64,000 bases of DNA from Asticcacaulis solisilvae. GTDB taxonomy: Bacteria; Pseudomonadota; Alphaproteobacteria; Caulobacterales; Caulobacteraceae. The translations under genes were made by a program, and so were the position numbers. A model generated the notes under the pieces. It worked only from the letters and a program-made list of their open reading frames with translations. It made no database searches and was not told the origin of the DNA. Where the stretch lies: positions 26,882-90,881 of the forward strand of contig NZ_JAGGMI010000017.1 of assembly GCF_017875235.1 (NCBI RefSeq), given 5' to 3'. Below, in pieces: positions 1 through 8,869 of the stretch (within the stretch, counting starts at the first letter, position 1; every line of letters starts with the position of its first letter).

Positions 1-1175
1 TCGCCATGACCTTCGCCCTGTCCGCCGTGCCTGTCGTGATGGCGGTCACCGGCGCCCTTGAATTCTATACGATTTCCAATACCCGATCCTTGCTGCAGGA
101 GGCTGTCGATACCGGCGCCCTGGCCGGCGCGGGCAAGCTGGCGATCGCCTCCTACGACACCGTCGGCGAAGTCACGACCACGGCCACGGTCACGGCGCAA
201 AGGAATGTCGCCGGCGCTCCCGACCCCGGCGCCTTCCGGTTCCAGGTCGTAGTTGACGAAGCCGCCGGCACGGTCACGGTCAATGGCACGGCCGACCACA
301 AGTCACTGGCGGCGATCACCGGCATCGGCGACACCACCGTCAAGGCGACGGCCACGGCCGAGGCGCTGCAAAAGACGCCCTTGTGCGTGCTGCAGACCTC
401 CGGGGGCGGCATCGAACTGGCGAACAATTCGATCATCCGCGCCCCCGGCTGCCTGATCCACGCCAATGGCGATATCGACGTCAAGGACCAGGGATCCATC
501 ACCGCCGAACGCGTCCAGGCCGCGGGCACGGTGACGGGCACGACCTATCCCAAGGGCAATTCCGGCGCCATGGTCATTCCGGACCCATTCGCCGGCATGG
601 AATTGAACCCGAAAACCCTGTGCAGTCTCAATGTCGGCCTGGCCGTTGGCGCCGTGCCCCTGCTCAACGACACCACCCTGCCCGCCGGCGTTCACTGCCT
701 GCCGGTGCTCGTCGTCGGCAAGGCCCGCCTGCACCTTCAGCCCGGCGACCACTACTTCATGGGCGGGCTGACCATGTCGCAGAACTCGATGCTGACCGGC
801 AATGACGTGGCGCTGATCTTTGGTCCGCTGAATGTGTTCAATTTCGCCGACAAGGCCGATATCCGCCTGACGGCGCGCAAATCTGGCCCCTTCGCCGGCT
901 TCCTGATCGCCACGACGCGCGAGAATGGCAAGGTCTTTCGCATCGGTTCCGATAATGCCGGCCAGCTCCTGGGCACCATCTATATTCCCAATGCCACGCT
1001 GGAGGTCACCTCCCAGGGCAGCGTCGCCGAAGATTCCGACTGGAGCATCATCGTCGCCCAGGCCGTGCGCCTGAAAAACGGTCCGACCCTGGTCATCAAC
1101 AACAACTATGTCGGATCGGGCGTCCCGGTGCCCGCCGGCGTCGGCCCTTCCAACGGCACAGTGTTAAAACAATGA
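1..1175 (+). CDS. TadG-like pilus-assembly protein, 5' end outside window
   Basis: The reading frame is open to the left edge; the first in-window Met (base 6) lies inside the usual hydrophobic TadE/TadG N-terminal segment (MTFALSAVPVVMAVTGALEF), so the true start is upstream. That segment is followed by a helical stretch (SNTRSLLQEAVDTGALAGAG) typical of TadE/G-like proteins that sit in the membrane with a periplasmic body. The remaining 260 or so residues are rich in Asn, Gly and short hydrophobic repeats and look like a beta-helix or beta-sandwich. A role in Flp/Tad pilus assembly or adhesion is inferred from the N-terminus only. The stop codon overlaps the next start (ATGA), so the response regulator is translationally coupled. 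Confidence 0.7.
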   Translation, partial: AMTFALSAVPVVMAVTGALEFYTISNTRSLLQEAVDTGALAGAGKLAIASYDTVGEVTTTATVTAQRNVAGAPDPGAFRFQVVVDEAAGTVTVNGTADHKSLAAITGIGDTTVKATATAEALQKTPLCVLQTSGGGIELANNSIIRAPGCLIHANGDIDVKDQGSITAERVQAAGTVTGTTYPKGNSGAMVIPDPFAGMELNPKTLCSLNVGLAVGAVPLLNDTTLPAGVHCLPVLVVGKARLHLQPGDHYFMGGLTMSQNSMLTGNDVALIFGPLNVFNFADKADIRLTARKSGPFAGFLIATTRENGKVFRIGSDNAGQLLGTIYIPNATLEVTSQGSVAEDSDWSIIVAQAVRLKNGPTLVINNNYVGSGVPVPAGVGPSNGTVLKQ

Positions 1176-1813
1176 GTTTCGTAACCTTTGAAGCGGCCCG
1201 CCTGCTGGTAGCCGACGACGACCCCATCCTGCGCGAATTCGCCACCGTTCACCTCGCCACCCCCGATGTCGAGGTCGAGGTCGCCGAGGACGGCGTTGTC
1301 GCGCTTGGCCGCCTGCACGAAGGCGGGATCGACATCGCGCTGATCGATCTCGAAATGCCGAACATGGACGGCTTCGAACTGATCGAACGCGTGCGCGCGA
1401 CCGACGGACTGCGCCACCTGCCGATCGTCGTTGCGACCGGGCGCGAAGACATGGCGGCCGTCGACCGGGCCTATGCGCTGGGCGCGACCTCCTTCGTCGT
1501 CAAGCCACTGAACTGGCGCGTCCTGTCGCATCAGCTGGCCTATGTCCTGCGCAATGCCCGCGACGAGGCCAAGCTGCGCCGCCAGCTTGAGGACCTTCAG
1601 GGCATGAACACCGCCTCGGCCGAACTGCTGAAGCTGTGCAGCACCAATCTGACGCGGCCGGCCAATGCCATCTATGAACGCGCCGGCACGCTGTGCAGTT
1701 CGCATGAGCCTGGCGTGCGCACCGCCGCCACGGAAATCCGCGACCATGCTTCGGGCCTTCGCACCCTGCAGGACAATATCAGCCAGGCAGCCAGACTGCT
1801 GGCGGAGGGGTGA
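1172..1813 (+). CDS. response regulator receiver protein
   Basis: 213 aa with an N-terminal CheY-like receiver domain (residues 10-130). The acidic pocket is DDD at 16-18, the phospho-acceptor Asp59 lies in LIDLEMPNMDG, Thr89 in VVATG, and Lys111 in FVVKPLNW. The C-terminal 80 residues are helical with no recognisable DNA-binding or enzymatic output domain, so it probably acts through protein contacts. It overlaps the TadG-like gene by 4 bp (ATGA), which ties it to pilus or surface functions. No dedicated kinase is adjacent. Confidence 0.85.
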   Translation: MSFVTFEAARLLVADDDPILREFATVHLATPDVEVEVAEDGVVALGRLHEGGIDIALIDLEMPNMDGFELIERVRATDGLRHLPIVVATGREDMAAVDRAYALGATSFVVKPLNWRVLSHQLAYVLRNARDEAKLRRQLEDLQGMNTASAELLKLCSTNLTRPANAIYERAGTLCSSHEPGVRTAATEIRDHASGLRTLQDNISQAARLLAEG

Positions 1814-1825
1814 GGTTTTTCTGAC

Positions 1826-1848
1826 TTCTCCCCGCTTGCGGGGAGAGG
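1826..1848. terminator. bidirectional hairpin between convergent genes
   Basis: CTCCCCGC at 1828-1835 pairs perfectly with GCGGGGAG at 1838-1845 around a two-base TT spacer. It lies between the stop codons of the response regulator (+) and the ABC permease (-). A run of T's precedes it on the + strand, which would follow it as a U tract weakly on neither strand, so it may be a Rho-independent terminator only in part. Confidence 0.5.
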
Positions 1849-1851
1849 GAA

Positions 1852-2609
1852 TCAGGTCCGCAGCCGATATCCCGTGCGGAATATCCAGGTGATGATCACC
1901 AGGCAGACCGCCATGAAGGCGAAGGTCATCCCTAAGCTCACCCAGACCGACACGTCGGCCTTGCCGTAGAAGGCCCAGCGGAAGCCGTTGACGAGATAGA
2001 CGATCGGGTTGAACAGGGCGACCGTCTGCCACGGTTCGGCCAGCATCTTGATCGAGTAAAAGGTGCCGCCCAGGAAGGCCAGCGGCGACAGGATCAGCAG
2101 CGGCACGACCTGAAGCTTTTCGAAGCCATCGGCCCAGACGCCCAGGATGAAGCCGAACAGGCAGAAGGTCACCGAGGTCAGGATGAGAAATAGCGCCGTC
2201 CACACCGGATGGACGATCTCATAGGGCACGAACAGCCGCGCCGTCGCCATGATGACGCAGCCGAGCACAATGGATTTCGTGGCCGCGGCGCCAACATAGC
2301 CGATCAGGATTTCCGCCACCGATACCGGCGCCGACAGGACTTCGTAGATGGTCCCGGTGAACCGCGGCAGATAGATGCCGAAGGAGGCGTTCGACGTGCT
2401 TTCGGTCAGCACCGTCAGCATGATCAGGCCCGGCACGATGAAGGCGCCATAGGCCACGCCGTCGATTTCCGCCATGCGCCCGCCGATGGCGGCGCCGAAG
2501 ACGATGAAGTAAAGCGAGGTCGAGATGACCGGCGCGGCCAGGCTCTGGAACAGGGTGCGGATCGACCGGCCCAGTTCGAACGCATAGATTTCGCGGATGG
2601 CGTGCCAGT

Positions 2610-2613
<4 letters not shown>
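1852..2613 (-). CDS. ABC-2 type transporter permease (YadH-like)
   Basis: 253 aa integral membrane protein of the ABC-2 family with about six hydrophobic segments. Conserved features include [12 protein letters not shown] near the N-terminus, the [11 protein letters not shown] helix, the [16 protein letters not shown] loop, and the [10 protein letters not shown] and [18 protein letters not shown] motifs. Size and motifs match E. coli YadH. It forms the membrane channel of an exporter with the ATPase encoded just upstream, overlapping it by 4 bp. The substrate cannot be told from sequence; family members export drugs, lipids or polysaccharides. Confidence 0.9.
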
Positions 2614-3542
<929 letters not shown>

Positions 3543-3668
3543 GTTTGCCCTTTTTGCGCCCGCCTGTGGTCAGATAGGTGCGCCTCGGACATAACGCGAG
3601 TCGCGACCGATTTTGTCAGCAGAATAAAGCTGTGAATGAGCGAGATTTTGGAAGATGACTGCGACAGC

Positions 3669-3705
3669 CCCCGCCCACCATTGGCTCCGCCAATGGTGGG
3701 CGGGG
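3669..3705. terminator. strong 16-bp hairpin downstream of the FadR-type regulator
   Basis: CCCCGCCCACCATTGG (3669-3684) and its exact complement (3690-3705) enclose a 5-base loop. It lies 24 bases beyond the stop of the regulator at 3729 (minus strand) and upstream of the ABC operon promoter, so it is probably a transcription terminator or RNA-stabilising hairpin for the regulator. No clear U tract follows on either strand. Confidence 0.55.
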
Positions 3706-3728
3706 CCGACCTCTGCCCGCTCCCGCGC

Positions 3729-4493
3729 CTAAGCCTCCAGCGAAATCGCCAGCGCCTTGAACTTCTTGGCCAGCGCCTTGCGGCGCTCGGTAGAGGCGCG
3801 CTTGGCGGTCTCCACCGCGAAGTCCTCGGTCGCGTTGAGCAAGTGCTCGATCACCCGGTCCATATGGTCGTGCATGGCCTGGCGCGCCGCCGCCGGCGAG
3901 CGGTTGCGCAGGGCGTCGACAATCGCCGTGTGCTCACGAATGCGCGCCGCCATGCCAAGATCGGCCGCACGCGACAGGATGTTGCGCGCCAGGGGCGAGC
4001 GATAGCGCCAGTCCCACAGGTTCTCGACCGTGGCGATCAGGGCGCCGTTGCCGGTAATGTGGGCCATCATCAGATGGAATTCGCGATCGGCCTTCTCGGC
4101 GATGACCGGATCCTTGTCGGCCATCGCCTTCAAAAGCTTTTCCAGTTCCTCGACCTGCTCGTCATTAGCCTGCGTCGCCGCCATGGCCGCGACCTCGCCT
4201 TCGAACAGGCGACGCGCCTCGATCAGTTCGAAGGCGCCGATTTCGCTGTCGGTGATCGGCATGGCCGGCGCGTGGCGCTCGGTGACCAGGATGCCGTGGC
4301 CGTGCTTGGCTTCGATATAGCCGAGGATTTCGAGCGCGATCAGCGCTTCGCGCAAGGTGGGACGGCTGACGCCGAAATGCGTTGCCAGGTCCCGCTCGGT
4401 CGGCAGCCGGTCGCCAGGCGTATATCGCCCCGACTCGATTTCGGCGGCGATGGAATCAGCGATCTGGCGATAAAGCTTTTTGGTTTCGGACAT
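3729..4493 (-). CDS. FadR/GntR family transcriptional regulator (FCD domain)
   Basis: 254 aa from the ATG at 4493. A longer frame exists only from a TTG at 4550, and the family normally begins about here (SETKKLYRQIADSIAAEI). The N-terminal winged helix-turn-helix is clear (PGDRLPTERDLATHFGVSRP, then TLREALIALEILGYIEAKHG), followed by an all-helical FCD ligand-binding domain with metal-type residues (EFHLMMAHITGN, REHTAIVDALRNR). It is probably a ligand-responsive repressor of sugar-acid or related metabolism. GGTC/GACC boxes of the FCD type upstream of the neighbouring TonB receptor suggest that receptor as a target; this link is inference. Confidence 0.9.
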   Translation of the reverse strand: MSETKKLYRQIADSIAAEIESGRYTPGDRLPTERDLATHFGVSRPTLREALIALEILGYIEAKHGHGILVTERHAPAMPITDSEIGAFELIEARRLFEGEVAAMAATQANDEQVEELEKLLKAMADKDPVIAEKADREFHLMMAHITGNGALIATVENLWDWRYRSPLARNILSRAADLGMAARIREHTAIVDALRNRSPAAARQAMHDHMDRVIEHLLNATEDFAVETAKRASTERRKALAKKFKALAISLEA

Positions 4494-4721
4494 CTGCGAC
4501 GCGTCGTGAATGGACACAGATTGTATGACCTTTCCCGAAAAGGGTTTCAACCCTAAAAAACCCTACGCTCCCGAGGGAAAAGAACGGCGGCATTGCCAAT
4601 GGCGATGCCGCCGCGTGGGAGTCAGATAGGCAGGAAGTAATTGCCCGGGTCACAGGCAAGGGGTGGAGAGGCCCTCCCCGGTATGGCGGGCCCCTCCTGT
4701 CCGGCCACGTCGCCGCGGCCG

Positions 4722-4766
4722 AATATAAGGCGAAAGCCGCTTCACACTTTTCGCCATATCGCTCTA
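4722..4766 (-). repeat. partial copy of receptor-end repeat
   Basis: Contains the second hairpin of the repeat found at 8750, 33299 and 48924: AAGGCGAAA pairs with TTTTCGCC, followed by ATATCGCTCTA. The first hairpin (TAGATCGGTATGAT arms) is missing. The element ends exactly at the stop codon of the receptor gene, as in the other receptor copies, and probably works as that gene's 3' stabiliser or terminator. Confidence 0.7.
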
Positions 4767-7700
4767 AAACTTTCCGCGCAGGCCCAGCATGACGGTTGTT
4801 CCGGGGGTGTACCAGTAGTTCGGCGCGTTATCGTACTGGAAGTTCTGGACCATTTCCGCGTTGTTGAGGTTGGTGGCGTTCAGGGTCGCTTCCATGTCGT
4901 AGGCGAACCCGAACACTTCCTTCAGGTTGACGCTGGCCGACAGGTCGATCTGCTCATAGCTTTCGTTCCAGAGGGCGGCGTTGGGGATGCCCTGCTGGCC
5001 GCCCAGGCTGGCCTGGGAGCCGTCGCGGTAGGTGTCCGACACCCGGATCGACCAGCCGTTCCTTTCATAGAAGGCGGTGAGGTTCCAGGTCGTTTCCGGC
5101 ACGCCGAGCGCGATCGCCGGCGCCGCCCCCGTACCCGACTGGTTGATCTTGGTGTAGTTGGTGCTGTAGCCGAAGCCTTCCAGCGCCGGGAACCATTGAT
5201 CCAGCGGCTGCACCCAGGCGAATTCCAGACCGTCGATCTTCAGTTCGCCTTCGGCGTTGAAGGGCTGGCTGATATTGACATTGGCCACGTTCGGACCGCC
5301 GCGCAGATCGATGGCGGCCTTCTGCGAAGCCGTCAGGGTGTCATAGGTTACGCCGTACTGGGCCAGGAAGGAGAACGGATAGACCGTGACGCGGTTCTGG
5401 GTGAAGCCCGTCATCTTCTTCTGGAAGGCGGTGAGCGCCACATAGCCTTCCTTGCCCGTGTACCATTCCAGACCGAAGTCGAGATTGTCCGAGATGTACG
5501 GCGTCAGGCTGTCATTGCCGAGCGTACCGTTGAAGGCCGAGACGTCTCCGAAGCCCAGGCCCGGCAGCAGGCTCGACGGGTTCGGACGCGTCATGGTCGT
5601 CGACGCGGCAAAGCGGCCGATCAGGCTGTCGGTGATATTCAGGGCGGCGTTCAGCGACGGCAGGTAGTTCTTGTAGGTGGTGTCGGTGTAGCTGAACACG
5701 ACGATGTTGGGATAGCACGAGCCGTCCCGCGCATTGCCGGCGCCGGGGCAGCCGGCAGGCAGCGGACCCGCGCCATCGGGGTCGGCCGCATTGCGCGGGT
5801 CGGGGATCGAGTTCTGGCCGCCAATCGTCTGCAGCGTCGTCACGGCGCGGATGCCGAAGTCGTAGCGCAGGCGATGGCCCCAGATATCGCGGTCGCCATT
5901 AACCTGGATATAGGCGCCCTGGACCTTTTCACGCAGGTAGGAGCGCGGCGAGTTAATGTTGGACCCGCCGGTCGGCGGTGCGCTGGCCAGGAACTCGTAG
6001 TACTTCGAATCGGCGGCGAACTTGTCCCAGTCGATGTTGACGTAGCCGAACGGTCCCGGGGTCAGGTAGTTGGCCAGGGCCGATTGCGGAATGGCCGAAC
6101 CGCCCCAGGTCACGCCGCCCGTGGCGCCGGCGGTCGAGCCGGTGCCGTAGCCGGCATAGGCCGGATAGCCGGCGGCGATGGCCGCGGCCGTATTGGTGAT
6201 GACCTCGCCCCTACACGCCGGCTGGCCGTTGGGGCCGGGCACGAAGATGCTCGGATTGTTGCCGCAGGTATAGTTCTGCCACGGACCGGTGTTGTCCAGC
6301 GGCGTGATCTTGCGCTGGGTGTCGTCATAGGCGAAACCGACCTCGATATTGAATTCGGAGGTGCCCCACTTCAGGTCGGTGTGGAAGCCGCGCGTCTGGG
6401 TCTGGCGCTCTTCCGACTGCATGTTGAGGCGGCCGCCGTTCCAGCCGAAGTTCTTCGGATCGTTCAGGTCGACGTTGGACTCAAAGACCGGCTTGCCGTC
6501 GGTGTTCTTATAGGTCGCGGTGACGCCCGAAGAGGCCGGGGTGATGACCAGCACGGTCGGAGAGTCGCGGCGGAAGTCGCTGTGGGTGTAGTTGGCGTCG
6601 AACGTCCAGGTCAGGTCGTCGCGGATGTTCCACGAGAAGCCCGGATTGAACGAGACGAACTTGTTCTTTTCGATGAACGGGCGGTATTCCAGGAAGAACT
6701 GGGCGTTGGCGAATGTGGCTTCGGTGACGATGCAGCCATTTGAACAGTCGTCACGATCGACCTTCATGTTCAGCGGAATGGCGGAACCGCTGCGGCCGAC
6801 GAAGTTGATATCGGTCCGTTCCTGGTCATTGTCCTTCTGCGCGATCATGCTGTCGAGCCAGAAGCGCAGGTCGCTCGACGGACGGTATTCGAGGCTCAGG
6901 ATACCGCTGATGCGATCGCGCGAGCCGTAATAGTGCATCGGACGGCCCAGGCGCGGGATCAGGCCGTTCGAAATATCGGTCAGGTCAAGGCCGGGATTGT
7001 TGGCCAGCAGCATCGTCGGCGTGATGGTCGCGCCGGTCGTCAGGCCGTTGCCCGCATTGGCGGGAACCGTGTTGGGGATCGACCAGTTGCCGCCGCCCGT
7101 CGTGTTGCAGACTGGCGCCTGGGTCGTGGCGGCCGTGCCGGCCGGCGGAGTCACGCCGCACTGCTGATAGGTCAGGCCGGCATTGGTCCAGCCGACCGAT
7201 TCGAAGCCTTCGACGCTGATCGCGCTGTGCTGGTAGGCGACGCCGGCCAGGACGCCAAATTTGCCGAACTTCTTCGACCAGACCAGCGAGCCCTTGTAGC
7301 CCATGTCATCGGCCAGGTCGTTCTTCGAGCCTTCGACCGAGAATTGCAGGTTGTCGCCCTTGAAGTCGAACGGACGCGCCTGGCGCATGTTGACCGCGCC
7401 GGCGGCGCCGCCTTCGAGCAGGCTGGCCGAGGACGACTTGGTCACGGTCAGTTGCGTGAACAGTTCCGGCGGGAAGATGTCGAGGTCGACTTCGCGGTTG
7501 GTGTTCGAGGTGTTGACGTCGCCGGTCGAGCCGACGGCGACCGGCGCACCGTTCAGCAGGACGCGCGTGAAGCTGGAACCCAGGCCGCGAATGGCGATGG
7601 TCGTGCCTTCACCGGTGATTTCACGGGCGATGGTGATGCCCGGGATGCGGTTGAACGATTCGGCCAGGTTGGTGTCCGGAAACTTCCCCATGTCTTCGGC

Positions 7701-7922
7701 GAAGATCGAGTCTTCAAAACCCGTGGCGCGCTGCTTGGCGAGGGTCGAGTTCTGCAAGCTGCCGCGATAACCGGTGACAACCACGACCTCGGTATCGTTG
7801 CCGGCAGGCGCCGGAGCGGCGTCCTGAGCGATCGCGCTGCCCGCGACGACCGATGTAAGGATGGTGGCCGACAGCAGGGCCAGCTTAAGGGTATGACGGG
7901 ACGTCCCGCGTACTAACGACAT
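4764..7922 (-). CDS. TonB-dependent receptor (Xanthomonas/Caulobacter type)
   Basis: 1052 aa from the ATG at 7922, chosen because GGGAGAG lies about 7 bases upstream and the sequence then starts with a signal peptide (SLVRGTSRHTLKLALLSATI, cleaved near AIAQ); an upstream in-frame ATG at 8003 lacks this. The plug domain carries EVVVVTGYRGSLQNS and the family hallmark EDMGKFPDTNLAESFNRIPG and IRGLGSSFTRVLLNGAPV. The rest is a 22-strand outer-membrane barrel ending in the aromatic C-terminus LRGKF. It imports an unknown, probably carbohydrate, ligand across the outer membrane with TonB/ExbBD. FadR-like boxes sit upstream and the FadR-type regulator lies just downstream. A partial repeat marks its 3' end. 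Confidence 0.93.
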   Translation of the reverse strand: MSLVRGTSRHTLKLALLSATILTSVVAGSAIAQDAAPAPAGNDTEVVVVTGYRGSLQNSTLAKQRATGFEDSIFAEDMGKFPDTNLAESFNRIPGITIAREITGEGTTIAIRGLGSSFTRVLLNGAPVAVGSTGDVNTSNTNREVDLDIFPPELFTQLTVTKSSSASLLEGGAAGAVNMRQARPFDFKGDNLQFSVEGSKNDLADDMGYKGSLVWSKKFGKFGVLAGVAYQHSAISVEGFESVGWTNAGLTYQQCGVTPPAGTAATTQAPVCNTTGGGNWSIPNTVPANAGNGLTTGATITPTMLLANNPGLDLTDISNGLIPRLGRPMHYYGSRDRISGILSLEYRPSSDLRFWLDSMIAQKDNDQERTDINFVGRSGSAIPLNMKVDRDDCSNGCIVTEATFANAQFFLEYRPFIEKNKFVSFNPGFSWNIRDDLTWTFDANYTHSDFRRDSPTVLVITPASSGVTATYKNTDGKPVFESNVDLNDPKNFGWNGGRLNMQSEERQTQTRGFHTDLKWGTSEFNIEVGFAYDDTQRKITPLDNTGPWQNYTCGNNPSIFVPGPNGQPACRGEVITNTAAAIAAGYPAYAGYGTGSTAGATGGVTWGGSAIPQSALANYLTPGPFGYVNIDWDKFAADSKYYEFLASAPPTGGSNINSPRSYLREKVQGAYIQVNGDRDIWGHRLRYDFGIRAVTTLQTIGGQNSIPDPRNAADPDGAGPLPAGCPGAGNARDGSCYPNIVVFSYTDTTYKNYLPSLNAALNITDSLIGRFAASTTMTRPNPSSLLPGLGFGDVSAFNGTLGNDSLTPYISDNLDFGLEWYTGKEGYVALTAFQKKMTGFTQNRVTVYPFSFLAQYGVTYDTLTASQKAAIDLRGGPNVANVNISQPFNAEGELKIDGLEFAWVQPLDQWFPALEGFGYSTNYTKINQSGTGAAPAIALGVPETTWNLTAFYERNGWSIRVSDTYRDGSQASLGGQQGIPNAALWNESYEQIDLSASVNLKEVFGFAYDMEATLNATNLNNAEMVQNFQYDNAPNYWYTPGTTVMLGLRGKF

Positions 7923-8016
7923 AATTTTCTCTCCCGATGGCTGTGCATTGCTTGCACTTGTCATTGCTGTGGCCTGGCGCGGCTGCGCCATGGTAGCGGT
8001 CACATCATCAGGAGTA

Positions 8017-8054
8017 ATTGGTCAGCGCGATACTGTCAATAAGGTTAGACCAAT
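8017..8054 (-). promoter_or_regulatory. candidate FCD-regulator boxes upstream of TonB receptor
   Basis: ATTGGTCAGC (8017-8026) and GGTTAGACCAAT (8043-8054) resemble the FadR-subfamily operator TGGT-N3-ACCA; the second contains the perfect GGT-TAG-ACC core. They lie 95-132 bases upstream of the receptor start. Binding by the FCD regulator at 3729-4493 is inferred. Confidence 0.45.
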
Positions 8055-8180
8055 ATTGCAAAATACGCCTCATCTGTTGGCAAATAGCCACAGACATTCG
8101 CGCAATTGTAAGACTTTTACCCCTGAAAATAGGTCATTGCCTTACAAAAAGTACAGCCCACGCCAGTATGATCTGCAAAA

Positions 8181-8194
8181 ATTGTCAGACCAAT
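8181..8194. promoter_or_regulatory. candidate FCD-regulator box
   Basis: ATTGTCAGACCAAT is a near-palindrome of the same TTGGTC/GACCAA type as the boxes at 8017 and 8043. It lies between the small helical protein gene and the receptor promoter. The rest of 7923-8216 is AT-rich promoter DNA with no further gene. Confidence 0.4.
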
Positions 8195-8216
8195 GACAAA
8201 ATCATGCGAATGGCCA

Positions 8217-8552
8217 CTATTTTGTCTTTAAGCGCAGGGCATTGGCCTTGGCCCGCTTGTGGAAGGGCTTGACCATCGCCCTGCTCACCCGCGCCATCGA
8301 CGCTTCCGTCTTCATAAAGGCCGGATCGAGGCTTGCCAAGGCCAGCGCACTGGCGGCCTCGCGGCCGGCGTCGATTTTTTCCTGGACCATGCGCGTGAAT
8401 TCCTTTTGGTCCTTGGCCGACAAGGGGTAGCTCGCCTTGGCCATGCGCCCGGTGCGGTGCTGGATAACGCTGGCCGAGGCCAGCATCATCTCGCCGGTCA
8501 GCCACGCCAGCTGATTCCAGGCCGCCAGTCCGGTCTTGCTTCGCCGTTTCAT
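8217..8552 (-). CDS. small helical protein, phasin-like
   Basis: 111 aa, no signal peptide or membrane segment. The sequence is almost entirely amphipathic helix rich in Ala, Lys and Met (SASVIQHRTGRMA, DQKEFTRMVQEKIDAGREAA) and ends with a basic tail (FHKRAKANALRLKTK). This composition and the pattern GMxxLxxxxxxHRxxRM followed by a mobile Glu/Lys helix resemble phasin-like or granule-associated proteins, but the match is loose and I do not assign a function. It is transcribed toward the TonB receptor gene, and a GTC/GACC box lies about 100 bases upstream of its start. Confidence 0.65.
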   Translation of the reverse strand: MKRRSKTGLAAWNQLAWLTGEMMLASASVIQHRTGRMAKASYPLSAKDQKEFTRMVQEKIDAGREAASALALASLDPAFMKTEASMARVSRAMVKPFHKRAKANALRLKTK

Positions 8553-8749
8553 GCGTCGGTCCCTTCCGAGGGTCGGGGCGACAATGCCGCAGTGCAGATA
8601 AGTAGTCTGCGCGCGAGGCAGGCGGACAGGCTAAAAAGCAGTAAACCCAAATTGTCCTGACCAAAAAAGATGCCTGACCGGCAAGGGAGAGCCGGTCAGG
8701 CCGGGAGTAGCACCGACGTCAGGGGGTGTCGGCGCGGGGCTGGACCCAC
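8553..8749. other. intergenic region: one regulatory box and one hairpin
   Basis: Together with the repeat at 8750-8865 this makes a gene-free stretch of 317 bases. It holds ATTGTCCTGACCAA (8651-8664), a box like those near 8017-8194, and a perfect 10-bp hairpin CCTGACCGGC/GCCGGTCAGG (8673-8700, 8-base loop) that could terminate the receptor operon transcribed from the right. I see no small gene in it. Confidence 0.5.
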
Positions 8750-8865
8750 TAGATCGGTATGATTTTAAGTGGAAACATCATACCGATCTAAGTTTTTGTT
8801 TTGTCGCGATATTTAAGGCGAAAACCCCAAAGACGCTTCTTGGCACTTTTCGCCATATCGCTCTA
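8750..8865 (-). repeat. full copy of two-hairpin repeat at a TonB receptor 3' end
   Basis: First hairpin: TAGATCGGTATGAT (8750-8763) and ATCATACCGATCTA (8777-8790). Second: GCGATAT...GGCGAAAA (8806-8824) and TTTTCGCCATATCGC (8847-8861). The element stops 4 bases before the stop codon of the receptor gene. Near-identical copies occur at 33299 and 48924 (the latter inverted) and a half copy at 4722. Confidence 0.85.
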
Positions 8866-8869
8866 AAAA

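Noticed and set aside
4641..6743. 700-aa open frame on the + strand
   Set aside because: It is antisense to the TonB receptor, Arg/Gly/Val-rich as expected from the complement of GC-rich coding DNA, and has no family motif or ribosome site.
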